The notes under the pieces are model-generated. The model saw nothing but the letters and a program-made list of their open reading frames with translations, searched no databases and was not told the origin of the DNA. From NCBI GenBank assembly GCA_023664305.1, contig JAMPFT010000005.1, positions 106,364 to 170,363 of the forward strand: 64,000 nt of DNA, written 5' to 3'. Within the stretch, counting starts at the first letter, position 1. Each line of letters begins with the position of its first letter. The translations under genes and the position numbers were made by a program. This DNA comes from a bacterium (GTDB lineage Bacteria; Bacillota; Clostridia; Lachnospirales; Lachnospiraceae). Positions 1-7,359 of the stretch are shown one piece after another.

Positions 1-16
1 GGCATGGCTAATGAAA

Positions 17-60
17 AGCTATCACAGATTACCCAAGAGGGAAACTGTGATAGCTTTTTT
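17..60 (+). terminator. Rho-independent terminator of an upstream gene
   Basis: The arms AAGCTATCACAG and CTGTGATAGCTT pair perfectly around a short loop and are followed by a run of T. It ends a transcript that enters from before the window. Confidence 0.8.
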
Positions 61-62
61 AT

Positions 63-179
63 ATGTCAAATTATAGACGGAGAGTGAAGCGGCAGATAGT
101 AAATCTTGTAATGGCAAAGAAAGGGTATCGAAACGGCAAAAGAAATCTGATAGAGTTATACAGGAAGATGTGGTAAAAT
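63..179 (+). other. Possible C-terminal gene remnant
   Basis: An open stretch without a convincing start encodes a short, strongly basic peptide ending in a TAA stop at 177-179. The composition looks protein-like rather than random, but I do not recognise a family and there is no ribosome site. It could be a decayed gene tail or chance. Positions 180-264 hold only the leader of the next gene. Confidence 0.2.
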
Positions 180-264
180 AGTCTCAGCAAGAGCAGCCGA
201 GTTATGCAAATTGCTGTTTATGTCAAAATTGTACCTGATTGGTGCTATATATGAGGGATAATAT

Positions 265-1584
265 ATGGAACGGGTAATAATTGAAAGCGTCTTTAGCTTT
301 TTTGAAATGTTGATATCATTATTTTTTGCCGCTGGTATTTTCCGAAAAAAGATTCGGGGGGAAACGGGGATTGCCTGTTATCTTTTGTTCGCTGTTTTCG
401 GGGCGGCTCTTTTAACGCTCCGGGAATATGTATTCCTGTGGATTCCCGATTTTTTCCCGGCAGTGCTTATTTTTACAGTATACGCCATTGCTGTCTGCAG
501 GGCGAAATGGTGGGCAGCGGTATCCTGGGCCTTGGTAAATTACCTGTTCATAGGCATTGTGACGATAGGCACCGGCTATATCCTGGGAATGCGTCCGGGG
601 CAGGCTGCAGGGGCGGATGAACGGGAGGTATACCTGTGGCTGGCTGCCCGCATCCTTACACGGATGGGGCAATTCCTTTTGTCAGTCATTATTTTGCGTA
701 TCTGGAAACGGTTCCCGGAATCTGCAATGGTTCACCGTGGAAGCCGGAAAATTATGATCGTTTCTTCCGCCAGTATTATTTTACTCTGGATTCTTTTGGG
801 AAAGGGTTCTGATAGGAATGAGGAAGTCCTGTATTCCAACAGCCTGGTCTGCCTGCTGGTATTGGCGGTCAATCTGGCATTCCTTATTTTTGATGAGATC
901 CTTGCGAAAGAGAAATATGTGGAGGAAGAACTAAGGGCGCAGAACCAGATGGCGGCTCTGCAGATACGCAGCCAGACAGAAGTAAACCATATGTACCAGG
1001 GCATACAGTCCTTAAAGCATGATATGAACAACCATCTGCATACGATATCAGGTTACATACAGATCGGGGAATATGGAAAAGCCCAGGAATATGTGGAAAG
1101 GATAGCGGGGGAAATAAGCCGTGTGGAGTCGTTCCACTCAGGGAATCCTACGGTTGACGTACTGATCGGGAGCAAGACGGCGCTGGCCCGGATGAGCGGC
1201 ATTGTAGTGGAGGCGGAATGCCAGGTGCCGCCTGAACTGAAGATAGCAGACAGGGACCTGACCGTGTTGATCGGCAATCTGTACGACAATGCCATTGACG
1301 CAAATCTGAAAATCGCGGATACGGACAGCCGTTTTATCCACATAAAGATCCTATTTGATACAGGGAACCTGTTGCTGTTGTTTGAAAATGCCACACCGGA
1401 GGACAGCAGGACAGGGGGATCTGACAAATGGGCCACAACAAAAGAGGATAATTCCCTGCATGGATTCGGGATAAAAAATATTGACAGGATTTTGCAGGCA
1501 TATGGGGGATATTGCGAAAGAGAGATAAAGGATCACGTTTTCCGCTGCAGGATAAGGATACCAGACCCGGCATTTCACGTCTGA
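265..1584 (+). CDS. AgrC-like GHKL sensor histidine kinase
   Basis: A 439-residue membrane sensor kinase. Residues 1-210 form about six hydrophobic segments and no large extracellular domain, as in AgrC-type quorum sensors. A dimerisation helix follows, with the phospho-accepting His252 in the motif LKHDMNNH, then a GHKL ATPase domain with an N box (LYDNAIDA, Asn342) and a G box (HGFGIKN, about 399-405). It should autophosphorylate and pass phosphate to the LytTR regulator encoded 205 bp downstream. The signal is unknown; no AgrD-like peptide gene or AgrB protease is seen nearby. The start at 265 is the first ATG of the frame, behind a modest GAGGGAT ribosome site. Confidence 0.85.
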   Translation: MERVIIESVFSFFEMLISLFFAAGIFRKKIRGETGIACYLLFAVFGAALLTLREYVFLWIPDFFPAVLIFTVYAIAVCRAKWWAAVSWALVNYLFIGIVTIGTGYILGMRPGQAAGADEREVYLWLAARILTRMGQFLLSVIILRIWKRFPESAMVHRGSRKIMIVSSASIILLWILLGKGSDRNEEVLYSNSLVCLLVLAVNLAFLIFDEILAKEKYVEEELRAQNQMAALQIRSQTEVNHMYQGIQSLKHDMNNHLHTISGYIQIGEYGKAQEYVERIAGEISRVESFHSGNPTVDVLIGSKTALARMSGIVVEAECQVPPELKIADRDLTVLIGNLYDNAIDANLKIADTDSRFIHIKILFDTGNLLLLFENATPEDSRTGGSDKWATTKEDNSLHGFGIKNIDRILQAYGGYCEREIKDHVFRCRIRIPDPAFHV

Positions 1585-1641
1585 AATGTGGAAATTCACG
1601 TTTAAGATGTGTTTTTGCTGGATATTGCAGTATACTGAAAA

Positions 1642-1747
1642 GTGTGCAAAGATTTTCTAAGCCAGTAAAGTACACTGGCTAAGAAAATCTACGATTCCGC
1701 TTTGCGGAATCTATGCACACGGAAGAATCCGCAGGGCGGATTCTTCC
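1642..1747 (+). repeat. Structured palindromic element A (three-way junction plus hairpin)
   Basis: Nested complementary arms: P1 GTGTGCA (1642-1648) with TGCACAC (1714-1720); P2 AGATTTTCT (1650-1658) with AGAAAATCT (1682-1690), extended by AGCCAGT/ACTGGCT; P3 GATTCCGC (1693-1700) with GCGGAATC (1704-1711); then, with no gap, P4 GGAAGAATCCGC (1721-1732) with its perfect complement (1736-1747). It lies between the kinase and regulator genes, so it is probably transcribed. A relative with compensatory changes is at 38848-38944. Function unknown. Confidence 0.75.
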
Positions 1748-1789
1748 AGATTTGCAGCAATTGTATATGAAAAGGAGTGTTGTCAGAGT

Positions 1790-2497
1790 ATGAGGATAGC
1801 CATTTGTGAGGACAACAGGGAACATACGGAGATCCTGGAAAATATGGCAAAACGCTGGGCAGGGGAAGCGGGGGAACAGATAGTGGTCAGGTGTTATCAG
1901 TCTGCGGAGCAGTTCCTTTTCTGTATGAAAGATGAACCGCCGTATGACCTTGCCTTTCTGGATATCCAGATGTCGGAAACAGACGGTTTGCAGTTGGCAA
2001 GGAAGATCAGGGAAGAAGATAAGCTGATTTTTATCGTGTTTACGACAGCTTTGAAAAAATATGCACCCAAAGGATATGAAGTATCCGCTTTCCGGTATTT
2101 GGTCAAGCCTTTGCAGGAGAAAGAAGTTTTCCAGGCGCTGACCGAGGCGGGCCGGATGATCAGGGAACGGAAAAGGGAGACAGTCATCGTGACCAGGGGT
2201 GACGAGTCCCGCCGGATCTTTAAGGATGATATTTATTATATCGAGGTAGACAACCATCATATCATCCTGCATTTAAGGGAAGAAGCCATCCGGTTTAAGG
2301 CAAAGCTGAAAGAATTCGAGATGCAGTTTAAGGAGCCACAGTTTTGTAAATGCCACCGCTCTTACATTGTAAACTTGAAATACACGGGTAAAATTTCACG
2401 GGAGGGCGTGGAGATTGACGGTAATGGGACGCTGCCCATAAGTAAATCCCGGTGGGATGCCCTGAACCATTGTTATATGGAATATTATTTGACATAA
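1790..2497 (+). CDS. LytTR-family response regulator (AgrA-like)
   Basis: A 235-residue cytoplasmic DNA-binding regulator. The receiver domain (1-125) has the acidic pocket Glu7/Asp8, the phospho-acceptor Asp58 in the motif FLDIQM, Thr85/Thr86 and the conserved Lys106 in VKP. The LytTR DNA-binding domain spans about 130-232, with the family hallmarks CHRSYIVN and a late PISK motif. It is the likely partner of the GHKL kinase at 265-1584. The start has an AAAGGAG ribosome site. Targets are not visible here, but the two lipoprotein genes that follow are natural candidates. Confidence 0.92.
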   Translation: MRIAICEDNREHTEILENMAKRWAGEAGEQIVVRCYQSAEQFLFCMKDEPPYDLAFLDIQMSETDGLQLARKIREEDKLIFIVFTTALKKYAPKGYEVSAFRYLVKPLQEKEVFQALTEAGRMIRERKRETVIVTRGDESRRIFKDDIYYIEVDNHHIILHLREEAIRFKAKLKEFEMQFKEPQFCKCHRSYIVNLKYTGKISREGVEIDGNGTLPISKSRWDALNHCYMEYYLT

Positions 2498-2519
2498 AAA
2501 GAGAATAGCATTGCGGACG

Positions 2520-2545
2520 AAAGCATCCTGGCGGGATGCTTTTTG
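2520..2545 (+). terminator. Rho-independent terminator after the LytTR regulator
   Basis: The arms AGCATCC and GGATGCT enclose a short loop and are followed directly by TTTTT. This closes the two-component transcript. Confidence 0.75.
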
Positions 2546-2550
2546 CTTAT

Positions 2551-2625
2551 ATAAGAAATTCTGCCGTGGTTGGGGAAGAATGCGGAGCATTCTTCGAAGC
2601 GTTACGAAGAGACGCTTTGTGTCGC
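2551..2625 (+). repeat. Interspersed palindromic repeat, copy 1
   Basis: Contains a perfect hairpin, GAAGAATGC (2575-2583) with GCATTCTTC (2587-2595), and a second pair, AAGCGT (597-602 of this kilobase) with ACGCTT (612-617). The upstream segment (AGAAATTCTGCCGTGG) and the hairpin resemble the elements at 44748-44810 and 54219-54291 in the same orientation. The rest of the 2498-2777 gap shows only an inverted repeat, ACGTCC (2641) with GGACGT (about 2678), and a small GCACAT/ATGTGC palindrome near 2731; I see no clear promoter. Confidence 0.65.
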
Positions 2626-2777
2626 TTGCGGCACTTTTTTACGTCCGAAAATGTACTATTGACGTTCCTTTTGGTTTTGGACGTAAAATTGTTGGTACAA
2701 TGTCTGCATACCATGGTACAGATAATTTTGGCACATCAAAATGTGCCGATAAAAGGTGATGAAAAGGAGAAACTATT

Positions 2778-3299
2778 ATGAGAAAAAAATGTGTATTGGC
2801 CATAATAATGGTTATGGTAATGGGGATGTGCGCCTGTTCTTTCGGGACGGATGAGGGAACAGGGGAGGCAGGTGAGGCTTTCGGATCAGGAACGACCCAG
2901 ACGAAAGAACGGGGAACAACACCATCAGATACTGAGCCTGTAAGTACAGAAGTTACAAATGCGGACCCAACAAATGCAACCCCCACAAGTACGGAACCCT
3001 CTGGAACAAAAGTTGCTGAAAGTAACGAAAAAGAGGATCCAAATATAACAGAGGTCCCGCAGGGTGATCCCATTGTGGCGCTTGTTGACAGTTATGAGGA
3101 TAATATCATCGTGCTTAGGGACTTGGATGATGAGGATATTATTTATTATTTTTCCACGCAGGATGCCGAGTTGATAGAGGGAGATTCCCCTATTGCCGCC
3201 GGTGATATAGTAGAGATCACATATCAGGGTATGCAGGGCAACAAGGAACATCCGGGCACGGCAGTAAAAGTTGTAGCCGAATCTGAGATGTACAAGTAA
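2778..3299 (+). CDS. Small secreted lipoprotein of unknown function
   Basis: A 173-residue protein with a lipoprotein signal: a basic N-terminus, hydrophobic segment 5-18 and a Cys20 lipobox (MCAC). A Thr/Glu/Pro-rich linker runs to about residue 97, as expected for wall-spanning, followed by a compact beta-rich domain (about 98-173). It should sit on the outer face of the membrane. The next gene, 34 bp downstream, also encodes a lipoprotein, so the two are probably co-transcribed and may be targets or sensory accessories of the upstream two-component system. The C-terminal domain is reminiscent of small calcium/DUF3221-like lipoprotein domains, but I cannot assign it. Confidence 0.75.
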   Translation: MRKKCVLAIIMVMVMGMCACSFGTDEGTGEAGEAFGSGTTQTKERGTTPSDTEPVSTEVTNADPTNATPTSTEPSGTKVAESNEKEDPNITEVPQGDPIVALVDSYEDNIIVLRDLDDEDIIYYFSTQDAELIEGDSPIAAGDIVEITYQGMQGNKEHPGTAVKVVAESEMYK

Positions 3300-3333
3300 G
3301 GATGCTGCTGCTTGCAGGGATAGGTGAGACAAA

Positions 3334-5688
3334 ATGGTAAAGAAAGCTATATTATTTATATATGGGTTTATTCTTGTCCTGGGTATGGCATCCTGTTCGG
3401 CCGCACACTATTCCAATGAACACTGTTCTTACGAACAGGAAAAAAATGGGGATTCTGCCAGCAAAGAAGAAACACAGGATGCCGGAACCAGTATGCAGCC
3501 CCAGGCCGGTGCGGATAAGGAAACGGCAGCGCAATATGCGTATTCCAGCACCATCATGGATTTTACGGAATATGGCAGTGATGTTGTAGTCCATGATATT
3601 GCAGGCCAGGGGGAACAGATCTACGTCCTGTTGGAAGTACGGGAGTGGGGGCCTGAACCGGAGGATCCCATTCAAAAGCAGGAGTATACAAGCTATTACC
3701 AGGTATTTCATTGTCTGGCTGACGGGAGTGGGAAAGAAGTGTCCGGCAAAATAGACCTGTCAGGGGACAGTGGATATGTGAATTCGGTACAGTTATCTGA
3801 CGATGGCAGTGTGGCAGCTCTATTTTACTCCGACACAGGGGACTTTGTGGATCTTATATTTTGGGACGGATTCCGGAATAACCATTGGGAGAAAAAAATA
3901 GCGGCGGGAGGATATCTGTTTTGGGGAGAAGATGGCTTTGTAATCCTTGTAAAGAGCGGGGACGGGCGAGTGGCAGATACTTATGATCTCCAAGGAGAAC
4001 CTACAGGCAGTGTGAAACTGGATGAGGATATTTTCAGCAGTTTTGAAAACTGTTTTTACGCATCGGATAAGGGTTTCTTTCTGGTGAAAACAGACAGCGG
4101 GGGAACCCCCTATGGTGAGTTTTATGACCTGAAAGCCGGCAAGGGAGAGCGGAGCAAGCTGCCGGAGAATTTATTGCAATATCGGGTCTTCCAGGGAACG
4201 GTAGATGATATTCTGCTATGTGACCATATGGGGATCCTTGGATTAGATGTCAGCAAAACTGCTCCCGTGGAGTTGTTGTCTTATGTGGATGCTGGTCTGG
4301 ATGTTAGCGGCTTTCAACTGGCATGGCAGATAGATGAAACGCGGCTGGCAGGGATATTCAGTGATGGCGGGATAACAAAGCTGGGCATATTTGAACGGAC
4401 CAGGGTTCCTGCAGGGTTACAAAAAGAGACTGTGGTGCTGGGAACCATGGGTGAACTGAATGCAATCTTAAGGAGCCGCATCATAGAATTTAACCAGGAG
4501 AGCAGCAGGTACAGGATCACCGTAAAACAGTATGCCACCTACGACGAGGAACTGGATGCCCTCACGCAGCTGAATACGGATATCCTGTCAGGGAAAATGC
4601 CGGATATCCTGTTAATTGATAGTAAGATTCCCCTGCAAAGTTACATTTCAAAAGGGCTGCTGGCGGATGTCGGGAAACTTTTGGAGGAGGACGGGGAACT
4701 TGGCAGCGGGCAGTTTATGGAGAATGTTCTGGATGCGTTCCGTGTGGACGGAAAGCTGTATTATGTGATCCCTTCTTTTTTCGTGGATACTCTTGTGGCA
4801 AAGCAGTCCAAGGTGGGGGAACTGACCGGCTGGAACCAGGAGGAATTTTCTGCGGTGATGACAAGGCTCCCCGAAGAAACGCAAGCTGTATCTGAAATTT
4901 CCCGATATGATTATTTGAATGAATATATGAGGGTATGTGGCAGGGAATATGTGGACACAGACCAGGGGGAATGCAATTTCCAGTCAGAGGATTTTGTGGC
5001 AGCGCTTAAGTTTGCGGCAACGCTGCCGGAGTATGCGGAAAGTCCCGGCTATAAAAATAATTCTGGTTATGAAGAAAATTCGTATGGCTCACAGTATCTT
5101 GAGGACAGGGCGCTGCTCCAGCCGGTGACAATCCGCTATATCCCACAGCTGGCTCAGCAGATCTATGGATGCATAGGGGAAGATATTGCCTATGTTGGGT
5201 ATCCTTCTGAGATAAGACAAGGTTCCTGCATCCGTATGGGCGATATGTGTTTTGTCCTGTCCGCCAAAAGCAGCAATCTGGAAGGAGCAAGCTCCTTGGC
5301 AGGAGAAAGCTCCCTGCAAGGAGCTTGGGAGTTTGTAAGATATTTTCTCACAGCAGATTTCCAGAGGGACAGACTGTATGAGACAGAGGGGAACGGAATG
5401 CCCAGCCGACGGGATATTTTTTATGAGAAAGCGCAGACGGCGTCTGCACAGAAAAGTTATTGTTTTATAAATGATGAGTACGTCCCGCTGCCGCCTATGA
5501 CGCAGACACAAATTGACCAGGCAACTGACTTTATCGGGGGGCTGCGTAATGCGGCATTCGAGGATGAAGTAATCAGGAGCATTATTTGTGAAGAGGCTGA
5601 AAGTTTTTTTCAGGGGCAAAAAACGGCGGAAGATGCGGCTAAGCTGATCCAGAACAGGGTGCAGCTTTATCTTAGTGAGGGGATGTAG
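3334..5688 (+). CDS. Lipoprotein with N-terminal propeller-like region fused to a solute-binding domain
   Basis: A 784-residue lipoprotein; the lipobox is MASC with Cys21. Residues about 70-355 are rich in short beta strands with repeated Gly/Asp turns, resembling a propeller. From about residue 365 the sequence becomes a periplasmic-binding-protein type 2 fold: a stretch with ILRSRIIEFNQ, the PDILLID segment, a DVGKLLEED helix and a YVIPSFF strand, all typical of family 1 extracellular solute-binding proteins. No permease gene is adjacent, so it may sense a ligand rather than import it. The position behind an AgrC/LytTR pair supports a signalling or scavenging role. Substrate unknown. Confidence 0.75.
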   Translation: MVKKAILFIYGFILVLGMASCSAAHYSNEHCSYEQEKNGDSASKEETQDAGTSMQPQAGADKETAAQYAYSSTIMDFTEYGSDVVVHDIAGQGEQIYVLLEVREWGPEPEDPIQKQEYTSYYQVFHCLADGSGKEVSGKIDLSGDSGYVNSVQLSDDGSVAALFYSDTGDFVDLIFWDGFRNNHWEKKIAAGGYLFWGEDGFVILVKSGDGRVADTYDLQGEPTGSVKLDEDIFSSFENCFYASDKGFFLVKTDSGGTPYGEFYDLKAGKGERSKLPENLLQYRVFQGTVDDILLCDHMGILGLDVSKTAPVELLSYVDAGLDVSGFQLAWQIDETRLAGIFSDGGITKLGIFERTRVPAGLQKETVVLGTMGELNAILRSRIIEFNQESSRYRITVKQYATYDEELDALTQLNTDILSGKMPDILLIDSKIPLQSYISKGLLADVGKLLEEDGELGSGQFMENVLDAFRVDGKLYYVIPSFFVDTLVAKQSKVGELTGWNQEEFSAVMTRLPEETQAVSEISRYDYLNEYMRVCGREYVDTDQGECNFQSEDFVAALKFAATLPEYAESPGYKNNSGYEENSYGSQYLEDRALLQPVTIRYIPQLAQQIYGCIGEDIAYVGYPSEIRQGSCIRMGDMCFVLSAKSSNLEGASSLAGESSLQGAWEFVRYFLTADFQRDRLYETEGNGMPSRRDIFYEKAQTASAQKSYCFINDEYVPLPPMTQTQIDQATDFIGGLRNAAFEDEVIRSIICEEAESFFQGQKTAEDAAKLIQNRVQLYLSEGM

Positions 5689-5727
5689 TCATAGACATTG
5701 ACTAAGAAAATTTCACGAAAAATCCAG

Positions 5728-5756
5728 TTTTCAAAAGCCATTGTCCGATGTATAAT
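5728..5756 (+). promoter_or_regulatory. Possible promoter of the transposase-like gene
   Basis: TATAAT at 5751-5756 lies 17 bp after a weak TTTTCA (5728-5733). The -10 is consensus, the -35 is poor. Confidence 0.35.
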
Positions 5757-5765
5757 AGTACTTAG

Positions 5766-5834
5766 ATAACAGGGTTCGCGAAGCGGTTCCTGTTATAGAA
5801 TTTAGACAATAGAATCGTTTTTTCGATTCTATTG
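5766..5834 (+). repeat. Two adjacent palindromes upstream of a PD-(D/E)XK gene
   Basis: Hairpin 1 pairs ATAACAGG (5766-5773) with CCTGTTAT (5789-5796) around a TTCGCGAAGCG core. Hairpin 2 pairs CAATAGAATCG (5807-5817) with CGATTCTATTG (5824-5834). The CAATAGAAT arm and the TTCGCGAAGCG core recur in one hairpin at 44715-44747. Confidence 0.7.
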
Positions 5835-5852
5835 TAGTGATGAGAGAGGGTG

Positions 5853-6668
5853 ATGTTTTTGAATACGACAGAGCAGACACACCAACAGGATTTAGAGCGT
5901 CTGAGATCGTTCCGCTATATGGATGACGATTTTATGACCGCCTGCCTTGCGGATAATTTTGAGGGTATTGAACTGATACTGCGGATTGTCTTAAGGAAAA
6001 AGGGCATAAAGATTAAATCGGTTCGGACGCAGGAGGTGTTGAAGAACTTACAGGGGCGTTCCGCTACGTTAGATGTCCATGCGGTGGACAGTGACAAAAA
6101 AGAGTTTGACGTTGAAATTCAGAGGAAAGACTCAGGGGCAGGCGCAAAAAGGGCAAGGCATAACAGCAGCTTATTGGACGCACATATATTAAAGCCCGGA
6201 GAAGAAACGGATGATATTCCCGACAGCTACGTTATTTTTATAACCGAAAACGATGTAATGAAAGGGAACCAGCCAATTTATCCGGTAGAGAGATATGTTA
6301 CCATCGGGGAAAAGAAAGTATTGTTTGGTGACGGATCACATATAATATATGTCAATGGTAAATATAGGGGCGATGACGAAATTGGTAAGTTAATGCACGA
6401 TTTTTCATGCACCGATCCCGATGATATGAATTATGAGGCTCTTGCTAAAAAAGCGAGGTACTTCAAGCAGGACGAGAAAGGAGTAAAAGCCATGTGCAAA
6501 ATGCTGGAGGATATGAGGAATGAGGCGGAATTGAAGAATGCGAGAGAAACCGCAGAAAGATTGATTAAGAAAGGTAAAATGTCACTTGAAGATATTGCGG
6601 ATTGTATCCCGATTCTATCATTAGATGAATTAAAAAAACTTGAATCTAAAGTTATGCAGTTAGTATAA
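5853..6668 (+). CDS. PD-(D/E)XK nuclease family transposase-like protein
   Basis: About 271 residues. The N-terminal half holds a PD-(D/E)XK-type core: Asp74 in TLDVHAV, then Glu88 and Gln90 in FDVEIQ, followed by a conserved run of Arg/His and a LLDAHIL segment. This matches the Rpn/PDDEXK_2 group, of which some members promote recombination or transposition and others are orphan nucleases. The C-terminal quarter is charged and helical. The start is uncertain: GTG 5850, ATG 5853 or TTG 5859 share one GAGAGAGGG ribosome site. The gene stands alone between palindromic repeats and a terminator, with more AT-rich codons than the following genes, suggesting acquisition. Confidence 0.75.
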   Translation: MFLNTTEQTHQQDLERLRSFRYMDDDFMTACLADNFEGIELILRIVLRKKGIKIKSVRTQEVLKNLQGRSATLDVHAVDSDKKEFDVEIQRKDSGAGAKRARHNSSLLDAHILKPGEETDDIPDSYVIFITENDVMKGNQPIYPVERYVTIGEKKVLFGDGSHIIYVNGKYRGDDEIGKLMHDFSCTDPDDMNYEALAKKARYFKQDEKGVKAMCKMLEDMRNEAELKNARETAERLIKKGKMSLEDIADCIPILSLDELKKLESKVMQLV

Positions 6669-6733
6669 TTGACTGATTGGGAAAAAAATCAATATCACAA
6701 TAACATTGCGTCTGTAAGACGCATTGGTAAAGA

Positions 6734-6770
6734 CGCATGGAACAGTAAATGTAAACCATGCGCCTTTTTT
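6734..6770 (+). terminator. Rho-independent terminator
   Basis: The arms CGCATGG (6734-6740) and CCATGCG (6756-6762) are followed by six T. It ends the 5853-6668 transcript. Confidence 0.65.
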
Positions 6771-6826
6771 GCGTCCAAAAGGAATATGAGCAAATCCGAT
6801 AAAGTGATAAATTTGCAGGAAATCGA

Positions 6827-6855
6827 TTGACAGGCAGCAGACAATATGCTAATCT
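6827..6855 (+). promoter_or_regulatory. Sigma-A type promoter of the padR-ABC operon
   Basis: A perfect TTGACA (6827-6832), 17 bp spacer and TAATCT (6850-6855). Transcription should start near 6862, just before the twin palindrome at 6867-6893. Confidence 0.75.
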
Positions 6856-6866
6856 ATGTTTACGGA

Positions 6867-6893
6867 CGACATGTCGAGTCTCGACATGTCGAG
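6867..6893 (+). promoter_or_regulatory. Twin palindromic operator, candidate PadR site
   Basis: The palindrome CGACATGTCG occurs twice (6867-6876 and 6882-6891), 15 bp apart; the second extends to 14 bp (CTCGACATGTCGAG, 6880-6893). It overlaps the expected transcript start of an operon that begins with a PadR repressor. PadR family operators commonly contain ATGT/ACAT half sites. Direct autoregulation is an inference. Confidence 0.65.
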
Positions 6894-7020
6894 CCGAAAC
6901 ACAAAAGGGAAGACAGGAAAAAGCGCAAAAATGAGCGGAAGAACGGAAAAAGAGACACAGTGCAGAAAATGAGAGGCGCCGTCCGAACAGGGCGCAGCAC
7001 AGAAAACAGGAGGGAAATGC

Positions 7021-7359
7021 ATGGAGGAAGGCTTGCTGAAAAAGTATATCCCCATGACGGAGACGACCTATTATACGCTCCTGGCGGTGACCGTTCCGCG
7101 TCACGGCTATGCGATTATGCAGTATGTCAGCGAACTGACAAAGGGGCGGATCGTTCTGGGGACGGGTACGTTATACACTATGGTGGGCAGGCTTGCGGCG
7201 GATGGGATTATCGCCACGGTTCCGGGCGGAGAAAAGAAAGCCTACCTTATCACGGAGGCGGGGATGGAGCTTTTGAAAACGGAGACGGTCAGGCTGAATA
7301 AGCAGCTGGCGGACGGAGAATATGTTTTAAGCCGTGGGGGGGGCAGAGAGAATGAGTAA
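7021..7359 (+). CDS. PadR-family transcriptional regulator
   Basis: A 112-residue protein containing almost only the PadR winged-helix domain: the segment RHGYAIMQYV, the helix around GTLYTMVGRL and the wing/strand KKAYLITEAG. Such regulators usually repress an adjacent membrane or transporter operon until a small ligand binds. The ATG at 7021 follows AGGAGG at a good distance. Its end overlaps the start of the DUF2812 gene (7352) by 8 bp, and the ABC transporter pair follows, the classic PadR-DUF2812/ABC arrangement. It probably controls the operon through the palindromes at 6867-6893. Confidence 0.92.
   Translation: MEEGLLKKYIPMTETTYYTLLAVTVPRHGYAIMQYVSELTKGRIVLGTGTLYTMVGRLAADGIIATVPGGEKKAYLITEAGMELLKTETVRLNKQLADGEYVLSRGGGRENE

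Noticed and set aside
1642-1747. tRNA or tRNA-like gene
   Set aside because: The multi-stem layout recalls a cloverleaf, but there is no T-arm consensus, anticodon loop or CCA-proximal pairing of tRNA length.
265-2497. Complete agr quorum system
   Set aside because: No AgrB protease or AgrD peptide precursor is visible between 1 and 2777 on either strand; only kinase and regulator are present.
2641-2690. Promoter for the lipoprotein gene at 2778
   Set aside because: TTGACG and TAAAAT are present but 19 bp apart, within an inverted repeat; not convincing enough to list.
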